Of a DNA stretch of 64,000 nucleotides, positions 19,074 through 27,854 are shown in pieces (the first letter of the stretch is position 1; each line of letters starts with the position of its first letter). The stretch is from assembly GCF_022095675.1 (NCBI RefSeq), contig NZ_JAHYSG010000014.1:83595-147594 (forward strand). Reading direction: 5' to 3'. Under the pieces are notes generated by a model, which searched no databases, was not told where the DNA came from, and was given only the letters and a program-made list of their open reading frames with translations. The DNA is from Dactylosporangium sp. AC04546 (lineage in GTDB: Bacteria > Actinomycetota > Actinomycetes > Mycobacteriales > Micromonosporaceae). The position numbers and the translations under genes were made by a program.

Positions 19074-19913
19074 CTACGGCAGGACGACCACGCTCGTGCC
19101 CGGGGCGACCTGGTCGAGCAGCACCTTCTGGGCCGCCGGGGGCATCCGGACGCAGCCGTTGGACTGCTGGTAGCCGAACTCGTTGCGGTACCAGGCGTGG
19201 ATGCCGGTGTGGGCGTCGGCGAGCCCCTCGGCGACCGCGTTCTTGTCGTCGGGCACGGCGCCGAGCGCGAGCACGTCGAGCCCGGCGTACACCTTGCTGG
19301 GCAGCGACGAGCGGCCCAGCACGAACGTGCGGCCGAGCGGCGTCGGCGTCGACGGCGCGCCGATCGTGACGGTCCAGGTCTGCTGGGCGGCGCCGTAACG
19401 GACCCAGGTGAGGGTGAGCGCGGCGCGGCGCACGACGAGCTGGTCGCGCAGCGGCCGGGTGGTCCAGCCGCCGGCCGGCAGCCAGCCGACGCTGCGGTTG
19501 ATCGACGGCAGCAGCACCGCCACCCAGCCGTCGCGGCGCGCCACGATCGGCATGACCAGGTCGACGCCGCTGATCTGCGGGGTCAGGTAGGCCCGGGCCG
19601 GTCCGCCCGGCGCCTCGTAGACCGGGCTCTTCGCGGTGAGCTGGAGGCCCTCGGTGAGCGCCGCGGTCGAGGCCTGGTCGGGGTCGGCCGGGAAGCCGGT
19701 CGCCGCCTGCGTGTAGGTGATCGTCGGCAGCCCGGCGGCGGGCGCGGCGGCCGCCGGCGTGGTCGCCGCCGCCGTGGGCGCCGGGTCCGCCGGCACGCCG
19801 GCCGAGGGCGCCTGGCTCGCCGGCGGCGCCGTCGGCGCGGTCGCCGGCCTGCCGCCGCAGGCGGTGAGGGCGGCTGCGAGCGCGGTGAGGACGGCGACCC
19901 GGCGCAGGTGCAT
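19074..19913 (-). CDS. L,D-transpeptidase lipoprotein (YkuD domain)
   Basis: A 279-residue exported protein with a lipoprotein signal (ALAAALTACGG), a long Ala/Pro/Thr linker, and a C-terminal YkuD domain ending in the catalytic motif SNGCVRM (nucleophile Cys254) preceded by HTGIHAWYRN. Such enzymes form 3-3 cross-links in actinobacterial peptidoglycan or attach proteins to it. The reading frame is open upstream, but ATG 19913 followed directly by the signal peptide is the only sensible start. Lgt, which would lipidate it, is encoded at 11787. Confidence 0.88.
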   Translation of the reverse strand: MHLRRVAVLTALAAALTACGGRPATAPTAPPASQAPSAGVPADPAPTAAATTPAAAAPAAGLPTITYTQAATGFPADPDQASTAALTEGLQLTAKSPVYEAPGGPARAYLTPQISGVDLVMPIVARRDGWVAVLLPSINRSVGWLPAGGWTTRPLRDQLVVRRAALTLTWVRYGAAQQTWTVTIGAPSTPTPLGRTFVLGRSSLPSKVYAGLDVLALGAVPDDKNAVAEGLADAHTGIHAWYRNEFGYQQSNGCVRMPPAAQKVLLDQVAPGTSVVVLP

Positions 19914-19948
19914 TTGCCCAGCGTAGCGGGGCCACCAGGCGGTCTGCG

Positions 19949-21358
19949 TCAGGCGTTCCGGCAGGCGGCGGCGATGCGGAGGATGGCCTCCGGCAGCAGG
20001 TCGGTCGGGATGGAGCCGTAGCCGACGACCAGGCCGGGGTCGGGCCGCGCCGGCGGTTCGGCGTAGAACGCGGCCAGCGGCTCGACCGCCACCTCCGCCG
20101 CCCGCAGCCGGGCCAGCACCGCGTCCAGCGGCAGGCCGGGCGCCGCGCGGAAGGTCAGGTGCAGCCCGGCCGACGACGGCACGAGCGAGAACCACTCGAC
20201 CAGGGGACCCCGGGCGGCGGCGGTCAGCAGCTCGTGGCGGGCCGCGTACACACGGGTGACCGCCCGCAGGTGCCGGGCCAGCCGGCCCTCTTCGACGAAG
20301 GCCGCCAGGGCCAGTTGGGCCGCCGGGTCGCCGTGCCAGTCGGTGATCCGCTTCGCGGCGCGCAGCGCCGGGCGCAGGGTGGCCGGCGCGACCAGGAAGC
20401 CCAGCCGCAGCGCCGGCAGCAGCGTCTTCGAGAACGAGCCGACGTAGATCACCCGGCCGGCCCGGTCCAGGCTCTGCAGCGGTTCGAGGGGCCGGTCGGA
20501 GAAGCGGAACTCGCTGTCGTAGTCGTCCTCGACGACCGCCGCCCCGGTCTCCTCGGCCCAGGCCAGCAGCGCCGAGCGGCGGTGCAGCGACATCGCGGTG
20601 CCCAGTGGGTACTGGTGCGACGGCGTGACGTAGACGAGCCGCGCGGTGCGCGGCAGCGCGGCGACCACGATCCCCTCGGCGTCGACCGGCACGCCGACGA
20701 CCCGTGCGCCGTGGCTGGCGAACAGCCGGCGGGCCGGCCGGTAGCCGGGCTCCTCGACCGCGACCACGGTGCCCGGCTCGACGAGGACCCGGGCGATGAG
20801 GTCGAGGGCCTGCTGGGCGCCGTGCGTGACGAGCACGTCGCCGGGCGCGGCGCGCACCGAGCGGGACAGCCCGGCGTGCCGGGCGATGGCCGTGCGCAGC
20901 TCGGGGACGCCCGCCGGGTCACCGTAGTCGGCCCGGGCGGCCAGCGTGCGGCCCAGCAGGCGGCGCCAGGTCGCGAGCGGGAACAGCGCCGGGTCGGGGT
21001 GCCCGGCCCGCAGGTCGAAGCGGGCCGGCGCGGTCGGGTCCGGCTCGTCGGCCAGCTGCGTCCAGTGCTGCGCCGGCCGCAGCGCGCCGCCGGGTGCCCG
21101 GCGCGGCGACGGGCGGGCGGGGCGGTACGCGACGAACGTGCCGGCGCCGGCCCGGCCCGACAGAAACCCGTCGCCGACGAGGCGGTCGTAGGCGGCGGCC
21201 ACCGTGTTGCGGGCCACCGACAGGCGGCGGGCCAGCTCGCGGCTGGGCGGCACCCGCTCCCCGGCACGCAGCCGCCCGTCGAGGATCGCGTCGCGCAGCT
21301 GCCGGTAGATGCGGTCCGTGCGGTCCCCGCGCCCGTCGAGGGTGATGTGCAGATCCAT
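19949..21358 (-). CDS. MocR/PdxR-type transcriptional regulator
   Basis: A 469-residue fusion of an N-terminal GntR winged helix (residues about 12-78, RIYRQLRDAILDGRLRAGERVPPSRELARRL region) and a class I aminotransferase-like domain with the PLP lysine in SFSKTLLPALRLGF. MocR proteins use PLP or an amino acid/PLP adduct as effector. It is divergent from an APC permease with only 77 bp between them, so the permease is the likely target. No aminotransferase activity is implied. Confidence 0.9.
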   Translation of the reverse strand: MDLHITLDGRGDRTDRIYRQLRDAILDGRLRAGERVPPSRELARRLSVARNTVAAAYDRLVGDGFLSGRAGAGTFVAYRPARPSPRRAPGGALRPAQHWTQLADEPDPTAPARFDLRAGHPDPALFPLATWRRLLGRTLAARADYGDPAGVPELRTAIARHAGLSRSVRAAPGDVLVTHGAQQALDLIARVLVEPGTVVAVEEPGYRPARRLFASHGARVVGVPVDAEGIVVAALPRTARLVYVTPSHQYPLGTAMSLHRRSALLAWAEETGAAVVEDDYDSEFRFSDRPLEPLQSLDRAGRVIYVGSFSKTLLPALRLGFLVAPATLRPALRAAKRITDWHGDPAAQLALAAFVEEGRLARHLRAVTRVYAARHELLTAAARGPLVEWFSLVPSSAGLHLTFRAAPGLPLDAVLARLRAAEVAVEPLAAFYAEPPARPDPGLVVGYGSIPTDLLPEAILRIAAACRNA

Positions 21359-21377
21359 GCGTCGTTCACCCCGAAAC

Positions 21378-21423
21378 TTGGCCCGATCGGAATGGCCATG
21401 ATTGGCACTTCTGGACGGCCAAT
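21378..21423. promoter_or_regulatory. Candidate MocR operator
   Basis: The 77-bp gap between the MocR gene and the APC permease contains ATTGGC (21401-21406) and GCCAAT (21418-21423) as an inverted repeat with an 11-bp spacer, plus TTGGCC at 21378-21383 as an extra half site. Repeated half sites in the divergent gap are typical for MocR regulators. The permease start follows 12 bp later, so binding would block its promoter. Confidence 0.55.
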
Positions 21424-21435
21424 CGTCAACCTAGC

Positions 21436-22779
21436 GTGATCGGTGTGCTGACCGTCAAACAGGGTGCCGCGCTGAACATCGGGGCGGTGCTGGGTACCGG
21501 GGTGATCGCGCTGCCGGCGCTCGGGGCGCAGGTGGCCGGGCCGGCGTCGCTGGTCGCCTGGCTCGCGCTCGTCGTGCTGTCCGCGCCGCTCGCGCTGACC
21601 TTCGCCGCGCTCGGCGCCCGCTATCCGGACGCCGGCGGGGTCGCCACGTACGTGGCGAAGGCGTTCGGCCCGCGCCTGGCCGCCGTCGTGGGCTGGACGT
21701 TCTTCTTCGCGGTGCCGGTCGGCGCGCTGCCGGCGGCCGCGTTCGGCGGGGCGTACGTGACCGCCGTGGTCGGCGGGGGGTACCGCACGACGCTGCTCAC
21801 CGTCGGCGCGCTCGTCGTGCTGGTCACGGCGGCGAACTTCGGGGGCGTGCGGCTCTCCGGCCGGGTGCAGCTCGTCCTGGCCGCGGTCCTCGTCGCGCTG
21901 CTGCTCGCGGCCGTCGCCGCCGCCCTGCCCGACGCCCGCTGGGCCAACCTCACCCCGTTCGCGCCGCACGGCTGGGCCGCGACCGGACCGGCGATCGCGG
22001 TGCTGGTCTGGGGCTTCGTCGGCTGGGAGGCGGTCACCTCGCTGGCCGCCGACTACCGCGACCCGGCCCGGGACGTGCCGCGGGCCGCCTGGATCGCCGT
22101 CGGCGTGGTCGGCGCGCTGTACCTCGCGGTCGCCGCCACCAGCCAGCTCGTGCTCACCGCGCCGTCGGAGGCGCCGCTCGGCGACCTGCTGGCCCTGCGC
22201 TTCGGGGACAGCAGCCGGGTGGTGACCGCGGTGGTGGCGCTGCTGCTCACGGCCGGGGCGATGAACGCGTACTTCGCGGGCGTGGCCAAGCTCGGCGCCG
22301 CCCTCGCCCGCGACGGCGCGCTGCCCGCCTGGTTCGCCCGGGGCGCCGACGCCGGCCAGGTGCCGCGGCGCAGCCTGTCGGCGGTCGCGCTGCTCGCCGG
22401 GGCCGTGCTCGCCCTGGCGGCGGCGACCGGGCTCGGCCCCCGCCCGCTGATGCTGCTCACGACGGGCTCGTTCGTCGTGGTGTACGTGCTGGGCACGGCC
22501 GCGGCGGTGAAGCTGCTGCCGGCCGGGTCGTGGGCCCGCCGGGTCGCCGTCGTCGCGCTGCTCTCGGCCCTCGGGCTGCTCGCCCTCATCGGCTGGTACG
22601 TGCTGTGGAGCGCCGTCGTCGCGGCGGCCGCGCTGCTCTACCAGCGGGCCGCCGCGCGGCGCCGGGCTCAGAGGCTGCGGTCGTCGACGATGTGCATGGC
22701 GGCCTCCTCGGCCGACGCCGCGCCGCCGTCGATGCCGACGTCCGAGCCGATCTCGTCCTTCTCGTCGTCCTCGCCGTAG
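21436..22779 (+). CDS. APC-family amino acid permease
   Basis: A 447-residue transporter with about twelve hydrophobic segments. The first helix has the APC substrate-site pattern NIGAVLGTGVIALPAL, and helix 6 has VLVWGFVGWEAVTSLA. It probably imports an amino acid or amine; the MocR partner suggests a compound metabolised through PLP chemistry. Start GTG 21436 (GTG 21445 possible), nearly leaderless. The hydrophobic part ends near residue 404; the last 37 residues (RLRSSTMCMAASS...) are encoded in DNA antisense to the 3' end of the DUF5709 gene, a 112-bp tail-to-tail overlap. Confidence 0.85.
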   Translation: MIGVLTVKQGAALNIGAVLGTGVIALPALGAQVAGPASLVAWLALVVLSAPLALTFAALGARYPDAGGVATYVAKAFGPRLAAVVGWTFFFAVPVGALPAAAFGGAYVTAVVGGGYRTTLLTVGALVVLVTAANFGGVRLSGRVQLVLAAVLVALLLAAVAAALPDARWANLTPFAPHGWAATGPAIAVLVWGFVGWEAVTSLAADYRDPARDVPRAAWIAVGVVGALYLAVAATSQLVLTAPSEAPLGDLLALRFGDSSRVVTAVVALLLTAGAMNAYFAGVAKLGAALARDGALPAWFARGADAGQVPRRSLSAVALLAGAVLALAAATGLGPRPLMLLTTGSFVVVYVLGTAAAVKLLPAGSWARRVAVVALLSALGLLALIGWYVLWSAVVAAAALLYQRAAARRRAQRLRSSTMCMAASSADAAPPSMPTSEPISSFSSSSP

Positions 22780-23111
22780 CCCTCGTCGGGTGCCACGAGG
22801 CGACCGGCCCGCCGGTCACCGACCTCGTCGGTGTCGAAGAACTCGCCGGACTCCGACGTGTCGCCGAAGTCGTCGAGGTCGAGCCGGGACACCGGGTCGG
22901 GCTCCTCCTGGGTGAGCCGCTGGTCGAGCGACTCGCCCTGCTCGGCCTCCGCCTGGGTGACGCCGAACGCGTTGAGCCCGCGCGGCTTCTCCGGCGGCGA
23001 GTACCCCTCGTCGAGCGCGTCGTCGAGGCCCCGGTCGGACAGGGTGTCCTGGGCGGACAGCTGACCCTCGTCGTCGGGATCCGGGTCCCAGCTGTCGGTC
23101 TCCTGCGTCAT
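22668..23111 (-). CDS. DUF5709-like acidic protein
   Basis: A 147-residue, strongly acidic soluble protein without cysteines, resembling actinobacterial DUF5709 proteins: an N-terminal WDPDPDDEGQLSAQDTL block, RGLDDALDEGYSPPEKP, and a C-terminal GGAASAEEAAMHIVDD block. Function unknown. I chose ATG 23111, which has GAGGAG just upstream; an ATG at 23156 lacks one. Its 3' end overlaps the convergent permease gene by 112 bp. Confidence 0.7.
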   Translation of the reverse strand: MTQETDSWDPDPDDEGQLSAQDTLSDRGLDDALDEGYSPPEKPRGLNAFGVTQAEAEQGESLDQRLTQEEPDPVSRLDLDDFGDTSESGEFFDTDEVGDRRAGRLVAPDEGYGEDDEKDEIGSDVGIDGGAASAEEAAMHIVDDRSL

Positions 23112-23180
23112 GCGCTTCTCCTCGGTGTCTCCAGTCGTGACGCTGACGAAGTACATACCCCGTCAGCGCCCGAGTTGAGC

Positions 23181-24539
23181 CTAGATCACCGATTCGTGGG
23201 ATCGCTTGTGTGCGGTGATGACGTCGGCGTACCGGTGCCCGCTCGCCTTGATCGTGCGCTCCTGGGTCTCGTAGTCGACCCGGACCAGGCCGAAGCGCTT
23301 GTCGTAGCCGTACGCCCACTCGAAGTTGTCCAGCAGCGACCAGGCGAAGTAGCCGTCGACCGGAGCGCCCCGCAGCACCGCGTTGCGGACCGCCTCCAGG
23401 TGCTGCTCCAGGTAGTCGGTGCGCTCCTTGTCCTGGATCTCGCCGGTCGGCTCGACCGTGTCGGCCCAGGCCGAGCCGTTCTCGGTGACGAGGATGCTGC
23501 GCGGCCCGTAGGTCTTGGCCACCGAGACCAGGATGTCCTCCAGGCCCTTGGCGTAGACCTCCCACGGCATGGCCGTCTCGACCGAGCCGGGCACCGGGAT
23601 CTGCCGGGTGAACGGCGCGGTACCGGCCGGGTCGTCGACGACGAGCTGGCGGAAGTAGTAGTTGATGCCGAGGAACTCGGTCGGGGCGCCGATGAGCTCC
23701 AGGTCACCCGGGCGGACCGGCGGCTCCACGCCGTAGCACTCGACCATGTCGGCCGGGTAGCCGCGGCCGAACACCGGGTCGAGCCACCAGCGGTTGACGT
23801 GCCCGTCGGCCCGCACCGCGGCCGCCGCGTCCTCGGGCCGGTCGGTGCCCGGCTCGATCGGGCTCAGGTTCAGCACGATGCCCACGTTCGCCGGCAGCGC
23901 CGCCGAGGCGCGGATCGCCTGGTTGGCCAGGCCGTGGCCGAGCAGCACGTGGTGCGAGGTGTGCACGGCCCGGGTGAGGTCGCGCTCACCCGGGGCCATC
24001 CGGCCCTCCAGGTGGCCGATCCAGGACACGCACAGCGGCTCGTTCACGGTGTTCCAGTCGGCGACCCGGTCGCCGAGCCGGCCGGCCACCACCGAGGCGT
24101 AGTCGGCGAACGCCTCGGCGGTGGCGCGGCTCGGCCAGCCGCCGGCGTCCTGCAACGCCTGCGGGAGGTCCCAGTGGTACAGCGTGACGAACGGACGGAT
24201 GCCCTCGGCGAGGACCGCGTCGACGAGGCGGTCGTAGAAGTCGAGCCCGGCCTGGTTCACCTGGCCCACGCCGTCGGGGAGGATGCGCGGCCAGGCCACC
24301 GAGAACCGGTACGCGTCGAGGTTCAGCCGCCGCATGAGCGCGACGTCCTCCGGCCAGCGGTGGTAGTGGTCGCAGGCGACGTCACCGGTGTCGCCGTTGT
24401 CGACGGCGCCCGGGATGCGGGAGAACGTGTCCCAGATGGACGGCTTCCGGCCGTCCTCGGCGGCGGCGCCCTCGATCTGGTAGGCCGCGGTGGCGGCGCC
24501 CCAGATGAAGCTGGGCGGAAGGGCGGACAGATCCAGCAC
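23181..24539 (-). CDS. GH1 beta-glucosidase
   Basis: A 452-residue cytoplasmic family 1 glycoside hydrolase that releases glucose (or galactose/fucose) from imported oligosaccharides. The acid/base Glu is in TVNEPLC and the nucleophile in LVTENGSAW; the N-terminal [15 protein letters not shown] signature is intact. Start GTG 24539, with AGAGGAGAA at 24547-24555; the frame is open further upstream but only as antisense of the permease. It is the last gene of the ABC operon, 26 bp after the permease. Confidence 0.94.
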   Translation of the reverse strand: MLDLSALPPSFIWGAATAAYQIEGAAAEDGRKPSIWDTFSRIPGAVDNGDTGDVACDHYHRWPEDVALMRRLNLDAYRFSVAWPRILPDGVGQVNQAGLDFYDRLVDAVLAEGIRPFVTLYHWDLPQALQDAGGWPSRATAEAFADYASVVAGRLGDRVADWNTVNEPLCVSWIGHLEGRMAPGERDLTRAVHTSHHVLLGHGLANQAIRASAALPANVGIVLNLSPIEPGTDRPEDAAAAVRADGHVNRWWLDPVFGRGYPADMVECYGVEPPVRPGDLELIGAPTEFLGINYYFRQLVVDDPAGTAPFTRQIPVPGSVETAMPWEVYAKGLEDILVSVAKTYGPRSILVTENGSAWADTVEPTGEIQDKERTDYLEQHLEAVRNAVLRGAPVDGYFAWSLLDNFEWAYGYDKRFGLVRVDYETQERTIKASGHRYADVITAHKRSHESVI

Positions 24540-24565
24540 GGGACGGTTCTCCTCTTGTCTTGCTT

Positions 24566-25405
24566 CTACTTGACGGCGCCGGCGGTCAGGCCGGCCACAA
24601 AGTACCGCTGGAGGGCGAGGAAGCCGGCGACCACCGGCACGCTCACCACCAGGGACGCGGCCATCACCTGGTTCCAGTACACCTGAAACTGCGTGGAGTA
24701 GTTCTGCAGGCCGACCGCGAGGGTGCGGCTGTGCTCGTCGGTCATGATCGACGCGAACAACACCTCGCCCCAGGCCGTCATGAACGCGTAGACGGTCACG
24801 GCGACGATGCCGGGAACCGCGGTCGGCAGGATGACCTTGAACAGCGTACGCATCGGCCCGGCCCCGTCGACCTGGGCCGCCTCGTCGAGGCCGCGCGGGA
24901 TCGAGTCGAAGTACCCGACCAGCATCCAGATCGAGAACGGCAGGGAGAACGTGAGGTACGTGATGATCAGGCCCAGCCGCGTCTGGTAGAGCTCGAGCCC
25001 CACCGTCGTGCTGAGGTTGACGTAGATGAGGAACAGCGGCAGCAGGAACAGAATGCCGGGGAACATCTGCGTCGACAGCACCGCGACCGAGAACAGCCCC
25101 CGGCCGCGGAAGCGGTAGCGGCTCACCGCGAACGCGGCGAACACGGCGATCGCGACCGAGAACACGGCGGCGATCCCGGCCACGGCGATGCTGTTGAGCA
25201 GGTACTTGCCGAGCGGCACCGTGCTCCACATGTCCACGAACGCCTGGAACGTCGGCGCCGTCGGGATCCAGGTGAAGTCGTTCTGCACGTCCTGCAGCGG
25301 CTTCAGCGCCGAGCTGACCATGACGTACAGCGGCACGAGCACGAACAGCGCCAGGAACGACAGCACGACCCACCGGAACAGCCGCTCCACCCGGCCCTCA
25401 CGCAT
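24566..25405 (-). CDS. Carbohydrate ABC transporter permease (MalG-like)
   Basis: A 279-residue membrane protein with six predicted segments and the EAA loop [21 protein letters not shown] near residue 175, which docks the ATPase. ATG 25405 has GGAGG five bases upstream and overlaps the end of the first permease by 8 bp. No ATPase gene is in the operon; actinomycetes commonly use a shared MsiK-type ATPase encoded elsewhere. Confidence 0.92.
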   Translation of the reverse strand: MREGRVERLFRWVVLSFLALFVLVPLYVMVSSALKPLQDVQNDFTWIPTAPTFQAFVDMWSTVPLGKYLLNSIAVAGIAAVFSVAIAVFAAFAVSRYRFRGRGLFSVAVLSTQMFPGILFLLPLFLIYVNLSTTVGLELYQTRLGLIITYLTFSLPFSIWMLVGYFDSIPRGLDEAAQVDGAGPMRTLFKVILPTAVPGIVAVTVYAFMTAWGEVLFASIMTDEHSRTLAVGLQNYSTQFQVYWNQVMAASLVVSVPVVAGFLALQRYFVAGLTAGAVK

Positions 25406-26405
25406 GGTGCCTCCGGCGGTTCGTGACGATCAGGTACACGGCGGTCACCAGCAGCAGGAACAGCAGCAGGGCCACGGACATCGCCGAGCCGGTGCCGAAG
25501 TCCCAGGTGCTGAACGAGCTGTCGTAGATGTGGATCGATATCAGGTCGGCTTCGGGCGGCGCCGACCGGCCGAAGAGCACGTACGGCGTGTTGAAGTCGT
25601 TGAACGTCCACAGGAACAGCACCAGGAGCAGGACCTGGTTGATCGGGCGCAGTGACGGCAGGGTCACCGAGCGCAGCCGCCACCAGAAGCCGGCGCCGTC
25701 GATCGCCGCCGCCTCGTACATGTCGGTCGGCACGTTCTGCAGGCCCGCCATGATGCACAGGAACGCGAACGGCCAGGTCCGCCAGACCGACACCGTCAGC
25801 AGGGCGAGGAAGCTGTTCTCCCCGATCAGCCAGAACGGCCGGTCCCCGCCGGCGCCGCCGGCCAGCCCGAGCTGGTCGACCAGGACGTGGTTGACCAGGC
25901 CGGTGTCGCGCTGGAACAGGAAGCCCCAGGTGATGACCGCGGCGTAGACGGGCAGCGCGTACGGGGTGAGGAACAGCGTGCGCAGCAGCGCCCGGCCGCG
26001 GAACGGCCGCTGCAGGAACACCGCCGCCGACATCCCGAAGAGCCAGGAGATCCCGACCGAGAGGGTGGTGTACAGCACGGTCAGCCAGAACGAGTGGAAC
26101 AGCGCGCGGCCGGCCTCGGTGCCGGGGTTGAGCGTCGTCGTGTAGTTCGCGAGGCCGACGAACGGCGCCGTCGACCAGTCCTGGATGTGGAACTGCGTCA
26201 GCTCGAGCAGGCTCATCCACACGCCGACGAGCATGGGCACGACGTGGATGGCGATCTCCAGCAGTACCGCGGGAGCCAGGAGGATGTAGGGCAGCTGCCT
26301 GCGCAACGTGCGGCGGCGCCGCTTCCTCGGGGCGGCGTGCGGCCGCACGTCCCAGCTGGCGTGCGCCGGTGGGCGGCGGCTGCGACTGCTCGTGTAGGTC
26401 GTCAT
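25398..26405 (-). CDS. Sugar ABC transporter permease (MalF-like)
   Basis: A 335-residue permease with a basic N-terminal cytoplasmic tail (residues 1-36, Arg-rich), six membrane segments and the EAA motif YEAAAIDGAGFWWRLRSVTLP. I chose ATG 26405, which follows the binding-protein stop codon by one base; GTG 26414 would add three residues and overlap. It pairs with the MalG-like permease. Confidence 0.92.
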   Translation of the reverse strand: MTTYTSSRSRRPPAHASWDVRPHAAPRKRRRRTLRRQLPYILLAPAVLLEIAIHVVPMLVGVWMSLLELTQFHIQDWSTAPFVGLANYTTTLNPGTEAGRALFHSFWLTVLYTTLSVGISWLFGMSAAVFLQRPFRGRALLRTLFLTPYALPVYAAVITWGFLFQRDTGLVNHVLVDQLGLAGGAGGDRPFWLIGENSFLALLTVSVWRTWPFAFLCIMAGLQNVPTDMYEAAAIDGAGFWWRLRSVTLPSLRPINQVLLLVLFLWTFNDFNTPYVLFGRSAPPEADLISIHIYDSSFSTWDFGTGSAMSVALLLFLLLVTAVYLIVTNRRRHHA

Positions 26406-26406
26406 G

Positions 26407-27693
26407 TCAGCCACGCATCCGTTGCTCGGCGGCCCGCAGGCGGGACCGGACGATGTCCTCGGTCACCGGCTTGTCGTTCGCCGCGGCGGCGAACAGCTCC
26501 TTCATCGTGCTGCCGACAAGGGTCTCGAACTGGCTCTCGGCCGGCACCTGCGGCAGCGGCGCGGCCGTCGCGTTGAGCACCTCGGACAGCACCTTCTGCT
26601 CGGGCGCCTGGAACGCCGGGTCGGCGGCGGCCGCCTTCACCGACGGCAGCGACCCGTACGTGCCGTTCAGGATCACCTGCTCCTCGTCGCTGGTCATGAA
26701 CTTCACGAACTGCATGGCGCCGTCGAGGTTCTGGCTGCGCCGGAACACCGCGATGTTGATACCGGCGACCATGCTGTTGACCTTCCGGCTGCCGGCCGGC
26801 GGCTGGGCGAGGAACGGCACCGGCGCGACGCCGTACTCCTCGGGGCTCATGCCCTGCGCGCGGAACGCCGAGCCGGCCGCCTGCCAGAGCAGCATCGCGG
26901 CCTTGCGGTTGGCGAAGTCGGACTGCGACTCGTTCTTGGCGTACTCGGCGTTGCTGGGATTGACGATCTTGTCGACCGCCATGAGGTCGACGTACCGCTT
27001 GATCGCCTTGACGTTGGCGGCGGTGTCGAACGTGGGCTTCCCGCTGTCGTCGAACCACTCCCCGCCGTACTGCTGACTGAAGGTGAAGGCGTGATGCGCG
27101 TTCTCCGACGGGTTGGCGCCCTCGATCGCCAGCCCCCACTGCTTGTCCCTGGTCAGCCGCTTGCCGACCGCGACCAGGTCCTCCCAGGTCGCCGGCGGGC
27201 GCTCGACGCCGGCGTCGGCGAACATCTGCTTGTTGTAGTAGAGCGCGTACGACAGCGAGTAGAGCGGCACCGCGGTCGGCGGCTTGCCGGGCGCGCCGGC
27301 GGCCGCGAGCGCGGCCGGCACGAACCGGTCCCGCCCGCCGATCTTCGCCATCGCCGCGTCGTCGAACGACACGAGGGCGTTCGTCGCCTGCAGCGAGGCC
27401 GACCAGGTGTTGCCGATGTTGACCACGTCGGGGCCCTTGCCCGAGGTGGCCGCGGCGAGCAGCCGGTTGAGCAGGTCCGACCAGGGCACCACCTCGAGCC
27501 GGACACGGATGCCCGTGCGCTGCTCGAACTTCGCCAGCTCCGGCTGCAGCGTCTGTTTGTCGAACTCCAGGCTGCTGCCCTGGTTGCTGGCCCAGTAGGT
27601 GATCGTCCGTCCGTCGGACTCGGTTCGCATGTAGCCGCAGCCCGCGAGGAGGGCGGCTCCGGCGAGCGCGGCGAACTGTCGGCGGGTGGGCAC
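26407..27693 (-). CDS. Extracellular sugar-binding lipoprotein
   Basis: A 428-residue solute-binding protein of the carbohydrate ABC type. The signal peptide starts RRQFAALAGAALLAGC, giving a lipobox LAGC with a twin Arg. Family features include KFEQRTGIRVRLEVVPW, GKGPDVVNIG, LYYNKQMFADAGV and PATWEDL. It anchors outside the membrane and delivers the sugar to the two permeases. First gene of the operon, divergent from the ROK regulator, start GTG 27693. Confidence 0.92.
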   Translation of the reverse strand: MPTRRQFAALAGAALLAGCGYMRTESDGRTITYWASNQGSSLEFDKQTLQPELAKFEQRTGIRVRLEVVPWSDLLNRLLAAATSGKGPDVVNIGNTWSASLQATNALVSFDDAAMAKIGGRDRFVPAALAAAGAPGKPPTAVPLYSLSYALYYNKQMFADAGVERPPATWEDLVAVGKRLTRDKQWGLAIEGANPSENAHHAFTFSQQYGGEWFDDSGKPTFDTAANVKAIKRYVDLMAVDKIVNPSNAEYAKNESQSDFANRKAAMLLWQAAGSAFRAQGMSPEEYGVAPVPFLAQPPAGSRKVNSMVAGINIAVFRRSQNLDGAMQFVKFMTSDEEQVILNGTYGSLPSVKAAAADPAFQAPEQKVLSEVLNATAAPLPQVPAESQFETLVGSTMKELFAAAANDKPVTEDIVRSRLRAAEQRMRG

Positions 27694-27765
27694 GCTCGTC
27701 TGCCTTCTGGTGGGTTTCCGGCGCGGCGGCTGGGGTGTGGCCGAACCGTTTCCATCGAGACTTAA

Positions 27766-27781
27766 TTAATGTCGCCATTAA
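27766..27781. promoter_or_regulatory. Palindromic operator between ABC operon and ROK gene
   Basis: TTAATG-TCGC-CATTAA is a perfect inverted repeat in the 161-bp divergent gap and is AT-rich against a very GC-rich background; flanking bases (CTTAA before, AAGT after) extend the symmetry. AT-rich dyads of this kind are typical operators of ROK repressors, and the divergent ROK gene is the obvious candidate to bind it. Confidence 0.65.
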
Positions 27782-27854
27782 AGTGGGACGTCACTGAGCG
27801 CGTCAAGGGCGGGCTCTACAGTGGCGCGCAGCGAACGAAGACGGGGTACTCGGG

